Counted from the stretch's first letter, positions 47,401-58,942 are shown. The stretch: DNA of 64,000 bases from Collybiopsis luxurians FD-317 M1 (GCA_000827265.1 KN834877.1:1-64000); one strand, 5' to 3'. Program-made: numbers and translations. The notes: generated by a model not told the origin, from the letters alone.

Positions 47401-47676
47401 TCCATGGATACCAGCGAGTTCCGCAAAGGACATGGGTGGAGACCGTTCTCTAGCAGCTCCGATGGCAATCAACGCGTCCAGGATCGACCTAGCATGCTCA
47501 TTGTTCACGTCGAAGTCCCTCACAATGGATGGGACATCCCGATTCTGGATGACAAGGTAGCTAAAAATGAAGAGCGCAAATTGGTCAGGATGATCAGACT
47601 GAAGTTCCTCGATGGAGTATCTTGGAAACACTCCGCTGCTATTCTGGCGGCCGGTGATTGGAACTGGGAACGACAT
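44449..47676 (-). CDS. tyrosinase (polyphenol oxidase)
   Basis: This is a type-3 copper enzyme that hydroxylates monophenols and oxidises diphenols to o-quinones in melanin formation. The start at 47676 opens MSFPVPITGRQNSSG, then a helical HPDQFALFIFSYLVIQNRDV. CuA ligands are seen in LAGIHGLPY, then YCNHGSVLFPSW (with the Cys-x-His pair that forms the fungal thioether bond) and HRAYMLAIE. RFPWWDWAEE follows. CuB ligands are in LEGVHDSIHDIVGGNGH and FFLHHCNVDRLYALWEY. The core ends at KDYTYPKV, the Tyr motif. The C-terminal domain keeps ITGGVLYRADNVARVVIGI, YVGSISVFAR and CENCKRKRQVG. No signal peptide is visible, as usual for this family. About ten short introns are needed. All six His ligands are present, so it should be active after removal of the C-terminal lid, which is a family property. 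Confidence 0.9.
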
Positions 47677-47751
47677 TGGCTGGATTGTAGTTGCGAGTCA
47701 AGATGCTGGAAAGAACTTTTTCGGAGAGTCAGTGGCCAGAACTAGAGCGTG

Positions 47752-47758
47752 TTTTATA
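47752..47758 (-). promoter_or_regulatory. TATA box of the tyrosinase gene
   Basis: TATAAAA on the minus strand lies 76-82 nt upstream of the start codon at 47676, which supports that start. Confidence 0.55.
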
Positions 47759-47759
47759 G

Positions 47760-48839
47760 TGATCTTGGTTAGCCCTCGTATAACAGCAAAATTTGAGCCA
47801 CAGATACATCCACAGAGCAAGGCTGGTCTGCTGATTGCAAACAACAGGGTTATACGACGGTGCTTTCTACTGGCCGTGCCAGAGTGAATAGAGGCATCTT
47901 CAAGCTTCCAGGGCGCGTGTCACCTCTAGCCTTCAGGTTCAGGCTGTCAAATGCCAATTCAGATACTGAATAAATGACAACGGATTTAGCATGGATTCGA
48001 TATTGAAAGCCCTATGTTAGGGAAAAACATGAGGTACAAGTTGAGGGCTATTGACTCACGGCAGTGTTGTTCAGAGACTGCCATCCAGCTGGTCAGACTT
48101 GCCTTGTTCCAGGACTCCTATTTGGTCACTTCTCCTCCCAATGAGTATCTAATGCGGAATGTCTGTAAATTTGGAGCCCGGACCTGTACGAAGGTGATTC
48201 TGAAGGAGATAAATGGTTTTTTGGCAAACGTAGTGGTTTGAAAACTCAGGGAGCAAAGTATTGTTCTTGTCATCTGATAATCAATCCTTCCGCGACAGCA
48301 TTCATAGAAGATTTACTGGCATTGCTTTCGATTTGTGAGCCACTTTACAATCGCATTCAGCTATAGCTTGTTGCGAGTACATACAACTGATGCTTGATTT
48401 TTGTTTGACAGGTATAACGGTCCCAAAAGGTTGAAACTACCAGAAGGGCAAAATATTGTTCCTGCCTATTCGATAATCAATCCCGCAGTAACAACAGATG
48501 GAAGGTCTGCGCGCTAAATTCACCTCTTGTTTGTCGCTCGGACTACGGATTCCTTCCAGTTAGAATTAGCTATGAGATAGCCAATCCATTCGGCTGCAGC
48601 CAAGTACCGAGCTTGCAACTTTACCAAACAGCCGGGAAGTTCGCAAACTTATCTTATCGATAAATTACTATTGGTGTCTCGTTCCCTGAGGAGGTGGACA
48701 GCTAAAATGAAGCGCGGAAGTGTTGGAATTCGGAATGATGGGAGCACTCGACAACCTCTCGTGATTCTGAGTCCTTCACCCTACGGAAGCCATTCATGCC
48801 GCCACCGGCTCTAAAGGCTCGTCGGTGACTTATTTGGGA
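47760..48839. other. upstream region of tyrosinase, with a short tandem duplication
   Basis: The stretch around 48255-48310 (GCAAAGTATTGTTCTTG, then GATAATCAATCC) recurs at about 48450-48490 (GCAAAATATTGTTCCTG, then GATAATCAATCC), so a unit of about 190 bp is repeated. No gene is recognised. Confidence 0.5.
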
Positions 48840-49345
48840 CATGTTGCCTCATCGAATTTCTTTCATACCCGTCTCTATGTGTCCCTAATGGTGATCCAAG
48901 ACTCAGAAGCTGAGCGGGCGCATCCGTTAAGTCACTAATCCCTACGCTGTCTCGACTCAATCGGATTTGCGTTCGGCAACACGCCATTATCTTTCTTTTT
49001 TTTTTATGGAAGCACTAAGGCCCTAGGTCACTTTCAACCCTAGGCTAGTCCCAGAATGTCAAAGTTCCAGAGTTGAGATCTGTGAAATGACTTCCTCCTG
49101 GGCGCCATTTTCTTTCAAATACCTCATAAGTTGCATTTAAATCTTTGCGCCCCGAGGGGGTAGAAATACAGATATCACCAAGAATCAAGATCCAGACAGT
49201 ACGGTACATTCTCAATTCCGAACGTCCTGAATTAGGGCCAGGCTCTTTAAATACTCTGATATTGCTGTACATGTACTACAGGGTTCAGGAACTAGTGTTT
49301 TTGAAATCTGCGGCGAAGATAGTTGTTTCAAGAATGTAGCAGTGA
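48840..49345. repeat. duplicated segment, copy B (partner 43600-44170)
   Basis: It is collinear with copy A in the same orientation, with substitutions and small indels. A run of nine T residues at 48999-49007 interrupts it. Confidence 0.75.
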
Positions 49346-49639
49346 GTCTTTCTGCTCCTTGCCTACGTTGTTTACACGAGCTGATGATGGCAATCAAGTA
49401 AAATGCGGAGGCTCAGACAGTTTTAAGGATTGAACCAAATGTTTGTAGCGTGACCCTCTATTTCAACTACAGTAAATCGACACTGTGAAGATGAAGGATA
49501 AGTAACCAGATAACGAACTAACAAAAGGAATTTGACGACAGTCAAACAACACGCGAATTAGGTTTGTACAGTTTCAAGAACCACAGCAGTAATGCCTCAG
49601 CGAGAGGATTTCCGAGGACTATTTGCAAAGAGATCGATA
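49346..49639. other. intergenic, nothing recognised
   Basis: No coding or repeat signal is seen between the duplicated segment and the CxxC pseudogene. Confidence 0.45.
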
Positions 49640-50500
49640 GATACTCGTACTAAATAGGATTTGGGATCACCTCATGAGTCATGCTCATGTCATTTGTTGT
49701 ACTCATAGGTAAAGGAATGTAAAACTTCCAGTCGCCGTCGAACTTGAAATTATGACTACTCGTGATCCGGAAGCTGGCCGGCTACAAGCTCTCAACCATC
49801 TGAAGGTCGCAACGCATCCCTTCACAAGCCTTGCACCAAGCTCTGTCCGGAACCCAAATGCACTTTCGCCTTTCTCCACACCGACTGCGGCTAGGTTAAT
49901 TAGTGGGATCATTTTCATCAACACAGTGATTCCGAGAATGAATTCTAGATTGAGATGCACCAAGAAGTCAGAAATCTCTTCCGCGAAGGCTTCATTTGCC
50001 TGTAGGAGCTGGAACAGAATAAGGTTTCAAAACTATTGCAATTTAATCGGAGTCTTTAATAACCTTGGCTTATTCAGGAGAAGAGCTTTTCGCGCTTCTC
50101 AAGAAAGGGCTGGGTAATCGAAGGGTAGCCTGGGTTTTGGTCATATCTGGAGGAAAGTTTTAACAGTCTCTGTAGACTCTTCGTTAATTTCATTGTATAC
50201 ATTTTTTTTCTTCTTTTTAGGTGTCTCCGCAGAAGAAGTGCCATCTTCGACTTTGCGCTTTCCAATGAGCCCTCTGTCTGGAGGAGCTTCAGAATTGCTG
50301 TCCTGGGATAGTGAAGAGCTGGCAGTTTCTTCAGATGGTATAAGGTCACTGGGAAGGAGATCAGTAATCTTGGAGGTTCCCGATTGGTCTAAAGTACGTT
50401 GTTTTTTACAAACTCGAAATTAATGTTATTCAGGACAGCATTGAACAGCGTGTCAATTTTACGAGGTTGGAATGAAATGAAGGAATCCTTCATATGATGC
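49640..50500 (-). pseudogene. degenerate copy of the CxxC-cluster gene
   Basis: It is homologous to the gene at 42210-43494. Read on the minus strand, the exon junction KIDTLFNAVLNNINFEF matches ELDTLFNTEFEDINFGY. The Ser/Lys-rich part is recognisable near 50200-50330, where KRKVEDGTSSAE-like text remains. The Cys cluster reads RSRCGERRKCIWVPDRAWC with CKACEGMRC. One Cys of the first pair has been lost, frames differ between exons, and the 5' end is missing. It is unlikely to make the full protein. Confidence 0.7.
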
Positions 50501-51104
50501 GCATTTTGTTTTTCACTTGAGCAACACAGAAACAGTATTCTTAATCATATTCCACCCGCAGACAGAGCTATGCACTGTCCACTGTGTTCATTGCCACATT
50601 GTTGGTGACAGGTATCAGTGTGTTTAATAAAAACTACCTGGGTTCAGTTAGGCAGGTGCATTAGAGGCAGTTCTGTAAAGACGCAAGGCACTAACTAGGA
50701 CTGTGAGTTTGTTTGGCCTTTAAAGTATTCAGTAGGTGTAATTTGGTACTAGTAAGCTGTAGACTGGTCGGTACTGATATTTGGTAATTTGACTTGGTGC
50801 CAGACTTTCTTTATTATATAACTTTCAGTAACTGGTAAATGTGAGCCTGAAATAACTGACTGCCCTGGGACTAGCTTGCTTAGACTATAATAAACTTGAT
50901 GGTGTAAAATGGTAGCTCAAACTACTAGCCTCTTAGTGGGTCTAGCTAGCTTAAACAATATAACTTGACTTGACTTGACTTTAGTACTTAAATCTAACCA
51001 ACTTGCACAACTGGATTCACTGATACAGATTGCACAAAGCTCTTAGAAAGTAAGTGCAAGGTAAACTTTATATTTGGTAGTAGGTAAAAGTGGGGAGGGT
51101 TCTC
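50501..51104. other. intergenic, AT-rich, no gene
   Basis: The sequence is rich in short recurring words such as ACTAGC, TTGACTTGACTTGACTT (50967-50983) and GGTAGTAGGTA. It has no open frame of note. It ends in an assembly gap, as expected for decayed repeats. Confidence 0.4.
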
Positions 51105-51201
51105 NNNNNNNNNNNNNNNNNNNNNNNNNNNNNNNNNNNNNNNNNNNNNNNNNNNNNNNNNNNNNNNNNNNNNNNNNNNNNNNNNNNNNNNNNNNNNNNN
51201 N
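51105..51201. other. assembly gap (97 N)
   Basis: Ninety-seven unknown bases lie between two AT-rich, repeat-like stretches. The adjoining sequences are not obviously continuous, so the true gap could be of any size. Confidence 0.98.
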
Positions 51202-51220
51202 ATTACTTCCTATTTAAGCA

Positions 51221-51352
51221 ATTTGACTCATAATGACTCCAAGTGACTCTAGTTGACTCCACCTAAAATTTTCAAAAGCTTCATTAGCCTTTTATAGTAT
51301 CCATGACTCATTTTGAGTCAAGCCAATTCATTTAGAGTCATTCTGACTCATT
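51221..51352. repeat. cluster of TGACTC/GAGTCA motifs
   Basis: Eight copies of TGACTC or its complement GAGTCA occur in about 130 bp, several extended to TGACTCA. They are spaced 10-30 nt apart in both orientations. It could be a decayed short tandem repeat or a cluster of bZIP (Gcn4/AP-1-like) sites. Confidence 0.75.
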
Positions 51353-52760
51353 TTACTATGACCTGAGCTCTATGAGTAAGCAAAATAATCCTAATTCTCC
51401 TACCTTATCTTATCAGAGAGCTCCCTAGAGATTCTTACTCTCTGAAAATATTTCTAATAATTAATTAAATATTTACCAGTAATTTCTTGAAACAGGAATG
51501 GCTCCTGACATTGGCAATACCACTCATTATATGCACCTTTAATTATAACATTCAAAGCTGAGGGCTGCCCATTCATGACTCTTGACTACAGCATCCACTC
51601 TATATCATACTCTAGAGTGTTATTGTATTTTGCCTCCTCCAAGTCCTGCCTCATATCTGCCACTTTTGCATATTCAAAAAGTTATATCCTCAGCTCTCAC
51701 AGTGTTTGAACTTCGAAGAGCAGATTGACCTTGCTCTGCAATTCGATAGTAAGTGATTCATTCTTCTTCAGTGGAGGGTCTAAAGCCCCTCGAGCCAGTT
51801 TATACCAGGGAGCTGGACAAAGGTATTTCAGTTATGCTCAGAAAAGCATGAGGGTACCAATAACAAGTGTCCCCTGGTGGCACATGAAGACATATGGCCA
51901 CACAGGAAAAGACTTGTCATTACGGATCTTCAAACAGTAAGGTCCGCTGCAACATGGCGGTGGAAATGTGCAGTTCGTCGAATAAATCTTCGAATAGTCC
52001 AGAAGCATCTTTGGCATTTCTGTGGCTATCCAAGTGTTCAACCAAATCCTTTTGGTCTGTGATTTTAATATTGTTGTCAGGCCCCTTCCAAATGAATCAA
52101 TTTTTTCCCTCCGATTCTACCAGTGTGAGATCTGCTTCTTCTTCCTTTGACTCCGATGTCGGCTTATAGATTTCATTTGGGATAGTTGACTCAATGCTGG
52201 CTATTTTAACATCAATAGATGAGTCCTCTACGGCGTAGAAAAAAAGCAATAGCTTTGCAGCCGTTTCATTGATAAATGAAAGCTCCGCAGTGAGGCCCTT
52301 GACAACATCAGCTGGAAGTTTTGGCTAGGAAATTTACCAGATCCATCCTCGAGCATGATGCGCCTTTTGAAGATCCTGTATATGCTACCAGACATGCCGC
52401 CAGACTGAACATTGTGGACAGCACCTGCTTCCAGGATAATGCCCCCATCCTTTTGTGTTTCAAGGCGTAATGATTTTGATTATGAAACTTAAACAATGGT
52501 CGATCAGTGTTCCATCCTGTGCGACACACAATAACCTCGTCACTGCTAAAATTTTTTGATATGATGAAATAAAGATGAAGGAAGAGACATATTTTGTAGC
52601 TTGAATATTAAACTCCACTTGTTCTGGAAATGCCTTTACAGTTAGAGCAATTGAGTCCAATTTGCAGTGTTGAATTTGCAAGACTTCCATGATTGCAGAG
52701 GTACTGTTCCATTTTGAGCACTTCATAAGGGGTGGGACAGTGGGACACATCGTACGAAAT
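51353..52760 (-). other. possible remnant of a protein-coding gene
   Basis: Read on the minus strand, several protein-like stretches occur in different frames. One near 52490-52740 contains LDSIALTVKAFPEQVEFNIQ. One near 52095-52320 contains DVVKGLTAELSFINETAAKL and ESKEEEADLTLVESEGK. Codon-like composition suggests a former gene, but the frames do not join and I do not recognise the family. The stretch at 51353-51700 shows nothing. Confidence 0.25.
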
Positions 52761-53180
52761 TTATTTTTCGTAAGTGCCTGTTAGACACCGGGACATCAAG
52801 GAATTTATGAAATTTAACTACCATAAAAGGCCAAATGCCCACAGGCGCCTGAGAAAATATTCAATTGGACATCGGACAGGATGGGACATTTCGTTTCGTA
52901 AGATGCCTTGCGGACACAGGACATACGAAGTACTTAAAACGGGACAGTAAACAATCCACCGTGGTTGTTGGATATACAACGAGGTAAGAAGGTGGATTCT
53001 CCCAGTTCAAAGCGTCTCCAGAAAAACACTCTGAAAAATAGTCCTTCAGCTTACGGCAAAGGAAAGCAGCATTTCTTGCCCACAATCTTGTTATTGCATT
53101 GTTTTAAAAGCAGTTTAAATGTTCACAAGAGTGATTTGTCCCAGACATCACCGGACAATTGTGCATCATAGGGACATAAG
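52735..53180. repeat. cluster of GGACA words
   Basis: About eleven GGACA-type words (GGGACAG, GGGACAT, GGACAC, GGACAT and the complement TGTCCC) occur in about 445 bp. The words extend to forms such as GGGACATTTCGTTTCGTAAG and GGGACACATCGTACGAAAT. A degenerate array of a unit like GGGACA-n-TCGTACGAA is likely. Confidence 0.55.
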
Positions 53181-55949
53181 AATCCAACTTGTTGTTCCGA
53201 GTCGTTCTCATCAGATAATGCTGCATAACTTGTACTTGTAAAAAAGAAGACAATAGCGTCGTTTTGCTCTGCCCGGGTTGAAATGAACTGTTGCGCATCC
53301 ATTACTGAATGATTACAACCACAACTTCATGTCACGCATAACAGGCACAAAATTTCAATGACACCTTCCTTATTTGTTTTTGTCGGCTGGCTTTGCTGGT
53401 CACACCATGTAAGGAAATTGAATTTGTGCTCAGGTGAATTTTTTGCATCACGCAGCCGCTAAAACCCCGTGAAGTTACGGTCGTAATCATACAGGATTCC
53501 ATTCTTCGCATCCGAGTTCTCTAGAACTCGGATATTGCCTCTATCGGCACCGAGATCTTGGAGTAGATTTTTTATTTTTAAGCGTCGTCAACGCTATGCT
53601 GTATTGGAGAAAAGGCTGAATCCTTGTATTTATTTATGCTTACGAGAATGGCGGGGATAGCGGTAGTCATAATATTAGCAGTCTTTGGGAAACAGAGCTA
53701 CGCTGGAACTGGTCGCGAGTATGTCTGGGTGTCAAGGCACCAGATTTCATGATCTCCAGTACCTACCATATTGCCGCCTAAACCAGCCTGCCGCGACCTG
53801 GTTTCAATATCGACTGAATGCCGTTTCTGATATTTCTTCTCACAGATGGACCCGTAAGCTGTGTGAGCGTCAAATCCTCTTCATTAAGCATTAGAATGTT
53901 GCAGCTTGGGGCTTAGTAGATCAGTATTTCAACCTTCAGATGTGACGGTTCCAGCGCCAAACTGATACGAGCCGTTCGCAAAGGCTCCGAACACTCAGAA
54001 TTACGATAGCTAAACAAAGGTTTTTCTCAGTGTTGACATTGTCGTCTGACAACCTTCATACTGCCGTTCAGAATCAAAAATTGAATACATGATGGAGATC
54101 GCGGTTTATCAAACGCCGATGGTTGAGAAACGCCCTTTCAGGGCCCGGGAATCTTGAAGTGTATTCCATCTCGAGGCAATATTAACCCTATCGCAGTCAT
54201 GCTATTGATCTGAAACTGGACTTTTACGAGCCTGAAGTGAACCGAAGGGATTGCACTTAAGCGAATGGATCGTCGTAGACAGTCCGAAACTTCAAATACT
54301 TTTTGTTTGGTAATGTGGCATCGCTATTATTGCCGCCTCCTGAGGCCATCAAAGGTTAAGCTAATAAGTACCAAATGAGGTAAGCAGGCTGCAGCTAGGT
54401 AGGGTGAAAGCCTCAGATAAAGTGGGCTCCGAGTCTAGATCACATCTCTGACACAGGAATCCATCTCCACGGTAGACTTTACCCTCCGGACGCAAGAACG
54501 GACACTGATTTACTGGAATCCATTTAGAAGCTCAGATTACAAATTTTTCATTGTCACTTAAATTTATTCAGTATACATCGTGTGGGATTGGTCACTACTT
54601 TATCATGAAGCACTACTTTGGCCTCATATCTTCAACGCTTCTAATATGTGATATGTTCCCGATATCTGTATTGGTAGGCCAAGTACCTGCGATTTGATAG
54701 CATCTGAGGATATGCCTGGGGAGAATCTGCTAGCTTTGAACACCCTTTTTCCCCTTCTCTGGCTCTCTGACCCATAGCCATTTAAATTCATGATACATAG
54801 CAACTTTTAGGGCACTTAGGGTGTATCACTGCCGCATGTTTCACTCACCCAATACAAGCCAATCGGTATCGATCTGGAGCAGATATCAAAAGGTCAGAAA
54901 ATTTGAACCTGAACACTGTCCGGCTTTGTACCAATATTCTTTTTGCCGCCTTTGGAATCAGCAGAAAGATTTTTTTTCGGTCTTCTGTGCGCAGAGTTGG
55001 TTGGGAGGTTATGCTGGGCTATGAGATCGATCCCCAACCCAGAGAAGAGGCTTCTCCGCTTTAGCGTTGCTTTCGATATTCTTGCGATACTCGCTAGTAT
55101 TCTTCAGCTTTCATTTGTGGCTAATTATGGATAGATAGAACCAACCGTACGGGATCATGGCCTCCTCAAATTTATCGTGGGGTCAATTGCTCTTGTCGTT
55201 GCAAATCGGTCTAATGAGTTCAACTGGCGGCCTGAAGAACGTTTCTGCACAGCAATAACTTTTCTTCCTTATCGTTGAGTCATTGAGGATTGTATATTGG
55301 CTGTAGAAGGTATCTTCCCGGAAGGGAAATCTCAAACAAGATGTATTGTAACGAGACTGATGTAGCCACTGGTACACAGGGACAAGGATAAGTTTTCGGA
55401 TCGTGTACATTGTATTGACAAAATGAAACTACTATGTAGATGCACATTGGGATTCGGGCTTTGAGAGCCCTAACACAAGTGCTATGTTAACAAAGCTCGA
55501 AGAATAAAGTGCGTCCAGGAGATTTGATGGGAGAGACCACCGGTGGAGGGGTCATCTTGTGTTAGCGGTTGAAAAATGGTTAATGTTCTGCTCATGCTGA
55601 TGCGTGAATATTTTCCGACAGCTTTAACAGCATCATGATCGAGAAAGGAATTCGTAGGTTATCCATGCCCCGCCATTCGCGAATTCCATTCGAATACTAC
55701 GTTTCCCCGGAGCCTCAATTTGCTGTATGTCTCAATGTAAGTTAAGTTTAAATCTGAGCACTTTCTTCCCTCCATAATGATTGAATTTTGCAAGTCTTCT
55801 TTGAAGTTCTCATTGTCGGCGAACTTGTGGCCTTGTTCGGCGCTCGGCCCTACAATGGCTCGCCGTGAGCGCCTCCACGTTTACGCTTTTTTTCTTTCAA
55901 TCTTTCAACTCCAATTCGGGACAAGACTTCATGGATCATTTTGAGGTTT
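53181..55949. other. intergenic, no gene firmly recognised
   Basis: Only short open frames are present. One stretch, listed separately (54943-55134), could be a fragment of a membrane protein. The rest gives no family signal. Confidence 0.35.
54943..55134 (+). pseudogene. possible membrane-protein fragment (RTA1-like?)
   Basis: The frame reads FGLLCAELVGRLCWAMRSI, then NPEKRLLRFSVAFDILAILA and SILQLSFVANYG. The E-x2-GR pattern followed by a hydrophobic LAxxASI segment is loosely like the middle of fungal RTA1-type seven-helix proteins. It is short and no flanking exons were found, so the assignment is weak. Confidence 0.2.
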
Positions 55950-56740
55950 GAACATAAACTTGATGCCCTGCCGTTGGTAATGGGCCAACGCTGCCGCGTG
56001 GCAGAGACTCGTGCCCAGCATACATCTTCTCATATGCCGTCAAAGCCGTGCAATGATGAGCACAGGTTATACGACATCACAAAATGCAATCCCACCTTAA
56101 TGTAGCTTAGTTCCATTGGACCGGATCTTCTCATATGCCGTCAAAGCCTTGTAATTTCAATTGCAATATGATAGTTATCCGTACCTTAGCGCCGCCGGAG
56201 CGGCAATCCCCGACTCATCACGGTTTTGGTTGCACCTTTGGTCTTCAGAATCCATCCAGATCCATGCAATGTATAACTACTTAATAGTCCAGATATTTTG
56301 TATTGCTGTATCTTATACCTTAGTGGTCCAGCCCCCAGTGGCCTAGGCATGATATATGAGAATGCCAGTAAAAGTATATCAGATGGCTCATTACGTGAAG
56401 AGGCCATTGACAAAATTTTGTCGATGAAATTCAGGTTAAGTGCTGAAGTGTCAACTGTATTAGTTAAGAAAGGAGGTTTATCACGCGACCTCGATTCGAA
56501 TCTCATCAATGTAATGTGAGAAACTCCTGCCTATTGGGGCCAGATTTGGGGAGATCGTGGCCGATCGCTGCATACAAAGCCCTCCCTTCCCTTCGGTCAG
56601 AGTCGGGGATCCACCATTTAGTTTGAGTAATCAACATTATGAGACTAATACAAAATTGCCTGTCTAGGATCAGGCACGGAATTCACCACCTCAAAAACTC
56701 GGCATTCCATTTCATTCCATGCACTCGTAATCACTCATAT
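55950..56740. repeat. dispersed repeat, copy B (partner blocks in 16900-18725)
   Basis: It carries the AACTTGATGCCCTGCCG and GGGCCAACGCTGCCGCGTGG blocks, then the CCCTCCCTTCCCTTCGGTCA block, then GGATCAGGCACGGAATT and AAAACTCGGCATTCCATT. The phrase CTTCTCATATGCCGTCAAAGCC also occurs twice inside it (near 56026 and 56126). It lies next to DUF6533 copy 6, as copy A lies next to DUF6533 copy 2. Confidence 0.6.
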
Positions 56741-56779
56741 AAACTTTATTCAAAGCTGGAACCCTCAGATCCTGTCGTT

Positions 56780-57171
56780 ATGGAGCCAGCATGCTCGCAA
56801 TGCCGAAGTCGAGCTTTCAAGCCTCGTATCGACGTGAACGCCACCCAGCTATAAGCCAAACTTCGTTCAGAATTCGGGCCATCAGCCTTCAATTCGAAGT
56901 TGAGAAGATGCTTCTTCTTTCTGACAGATATCTCGAGCAGTACGAGACTGAACGCAGCCGTCTGCAATCTCAGTTACTCTATACTCAGACACGGATGAAA
57001 CACCTGCGGGAATACCAGAAAAAACTCCGATCTCTTCTTTCACCCACTCAAAAGCTTCCCAATGAAATCCTAGAAAGGGCTTTTCAGTTCAATTGCAGTT
57101 TGAATGTATGCCAACTCACCAAAGACGGATCTTTCCAGCCTAAGGGACTTTTCCTCAGGATGAATAAATAA
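56780..57171 (+). pseudogene. truncated F-box protein gene
   Basis: The first frame reads MEPACSQCRSRAFKPRIDVN and stops. After a frameshift the sequence continues with a coiled-coil (QFEVEKMLLLSDRYLEQYET, RSRLQSQLLYTQTRMKHLRE) and the F-box entry RSLLSPTQKLPNEILERAF. This order is typical of agaricomycete F-box proteins: a Cys-rich head, a coiled coil, then SPxxxLPxEIL. The F-box is cut short and the leucine-rich repeats that should follow are absent. A run of 15 A residues follows the end at about 57183. Confidence 0.6.
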
Positions 57172-57282
57172 GGGGAAATTTCAAAAAAAAAAAAAAAGAA
57201 AGTATCCAAGAGACCGTACAGTTGAAGATGGATGTTTCTGACATTACAAGGGTTGCGTATGTGTATCCACCATAACAATGCT

Positions 57283-58942
57283 TCATTCCTCACAATAACC
57301 TTCCTCCTCTTCTTCCACAGATCCACCGCCCAAGGGAGTTCCAATATTCCCTAAGAAGCTATTAGTTGCAAACTGCAATGCTGAATGTTGCTGGCCTTCA
57401 GTATTCTGCGTAGGCCTGTTAACTCCCTCAGGGATGGAAAAGGTGCGTAGATTGAGCATAAGTCGGCTGATCAAAATATTTGGAAGGCTTTAAACATTCA
57501 AAATATTTCAGATTAGTATTTCGGATGATATTTTCAAGACTCCCACTCACATATTGAAGAATGGCGTTATCAAAATAAAAAACGACTGTAGAGATATTTT
57601 GGAATCAATGAGGAAGTAGTTGAATCAAATCCAGGTACGATTCCCATACCTTGACATTGCTGACATTGTGTCCTGCATTTGGAAGAAGATCATCTAACTA
57701 GGAAATCAAATTATTTGTTTGACCTAAACTGTAGCTATACATTTTGACTTACCCAAATAGCAACAGCTTCAAATATTCCTACAATCAACATGATCCTGTG
57801 ATAATTGGACTTGAGAAAGGTTTAGAGAGAGAAATCTTTTTCTGAAAACCCACAGGAAGTAAAGAGAGCCTTTTACTTGGCTGTCAGATGTAAATTTACA
57901 AGGTCAAATTTTACTGGCTTACCATCATGGACAATCACTTGTGTTATACTGGATTCACCAAGTCATTTCATTTCAAAGGCATGACGAAAAGTCTTTCTAA
58001 ATGTCAATACAAAAATGAAAACATCAAATGCCAAATTGATGAGGGGAATAACTAATTCCGCTGAGAAATTGCAAAATTAAAAAGGCATAAGCAGCAATCT
58101 TAGGCAGAGTCTACCTCTAAACACTTCAATTGGAACCAGAGTATGTGTGGAGCAAACTACTGCTTTCACTTACCTGTTATACAGCTTTTGATTTGAAGCA
58201 ATAACTTCACATCTTGAAAAGTCCCGGAAGAGTGATGAAATGCCTTGTAAAAGTCCAATACTCTATGTTACATTAAATACTTTTCTAAGGTGCTGGGCTT
58301 ATACTTACTAGGATGTCTATAGACAATCTGGAAAGTAAAAAAAGAGCAGATATTGCCAGTATCACTCTGCTCCCGCCATATATTGCATATACTCTCAGAG
58401 AAAAAAGTGCTAGAAAACATTTTCATCCTTTGGAGATAAAGGATATACAGTAAGAGCTCTCACCATTGGTGGAAAGAAGTGCTGCCAAACCTAGATACTT
58501 CTGTAACTTTATCAATATATTACATCTAAAGCTTCATTAATGAGGCAAGCCATTTTAGCAAGTAAAGCACCTCACATATTGTCTGTACTTGGGCCAGGTA
58601 AAGTGTACACCAAATCAGGCACCCATTGAATTAAAAAGATATATCTGTTGAATATAAATAAAAATGATGTTCCTGTTTGTTTCTTTGACCATATTGTGTG
58701 TATCTCAGCCGGAAGTGTATCGATATAATCTGCTATCCAAAGAGCTAGACATATTTTAAGATGCAATCAGTGATCAAACAGTGGGATGAGATTTAACTCG
58801 TACTTGCTGCAGCAAAAAATGCATAATTTGTTGCCAACCTAAATCCAAAGGTTGGTGAATGTCCAATCAAAGAATTACATTCGCTGGGTAGCCCAAGCTG
58901 AACATACCATACTTCCTTTTCTTGCACAATTACGCTATCCAT
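57283..58942 (-). CDS. DUF6533 family membrane protein, copy 6
   Basis: The start at 58942 opens MDSVIVQEKEVW with a GTATGT donor. The second exon reads LATNYAFFAAAS. The core exon gives ALWIADYIDTLPAEIHTIW and FLFIFNRYIFLIQWVPDLVY. A stop near 58571 after PGPSTDN falls inside an apparent intron ending GCTTTAG, after which CNILIKLQKYLGLAALLSTN follows. Next come LFSLRVYAIYGGSRVILAIS, a normal GTAAGT donor where the tandem copies have GC, the 2-nt exon at 58115-58116, a membrane segment AELVIPLINLAFDVFIFVLT, and a last exon ILISRLMLNLRTFSIPEGVN with the tail GGGSVEEEEEGYCEE. It is the only copy on the minus strand. The function is unknown. Confidence 0.78.

Noticed and set aside
48960..49345. 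Possible tyrosinase-like exon in segment B
   Set aside because: Neither segment A nor segment B gives a shared open frame, and neither aligns with any tyrosinase exon, so it is treated as duplicated non-coding DNA.
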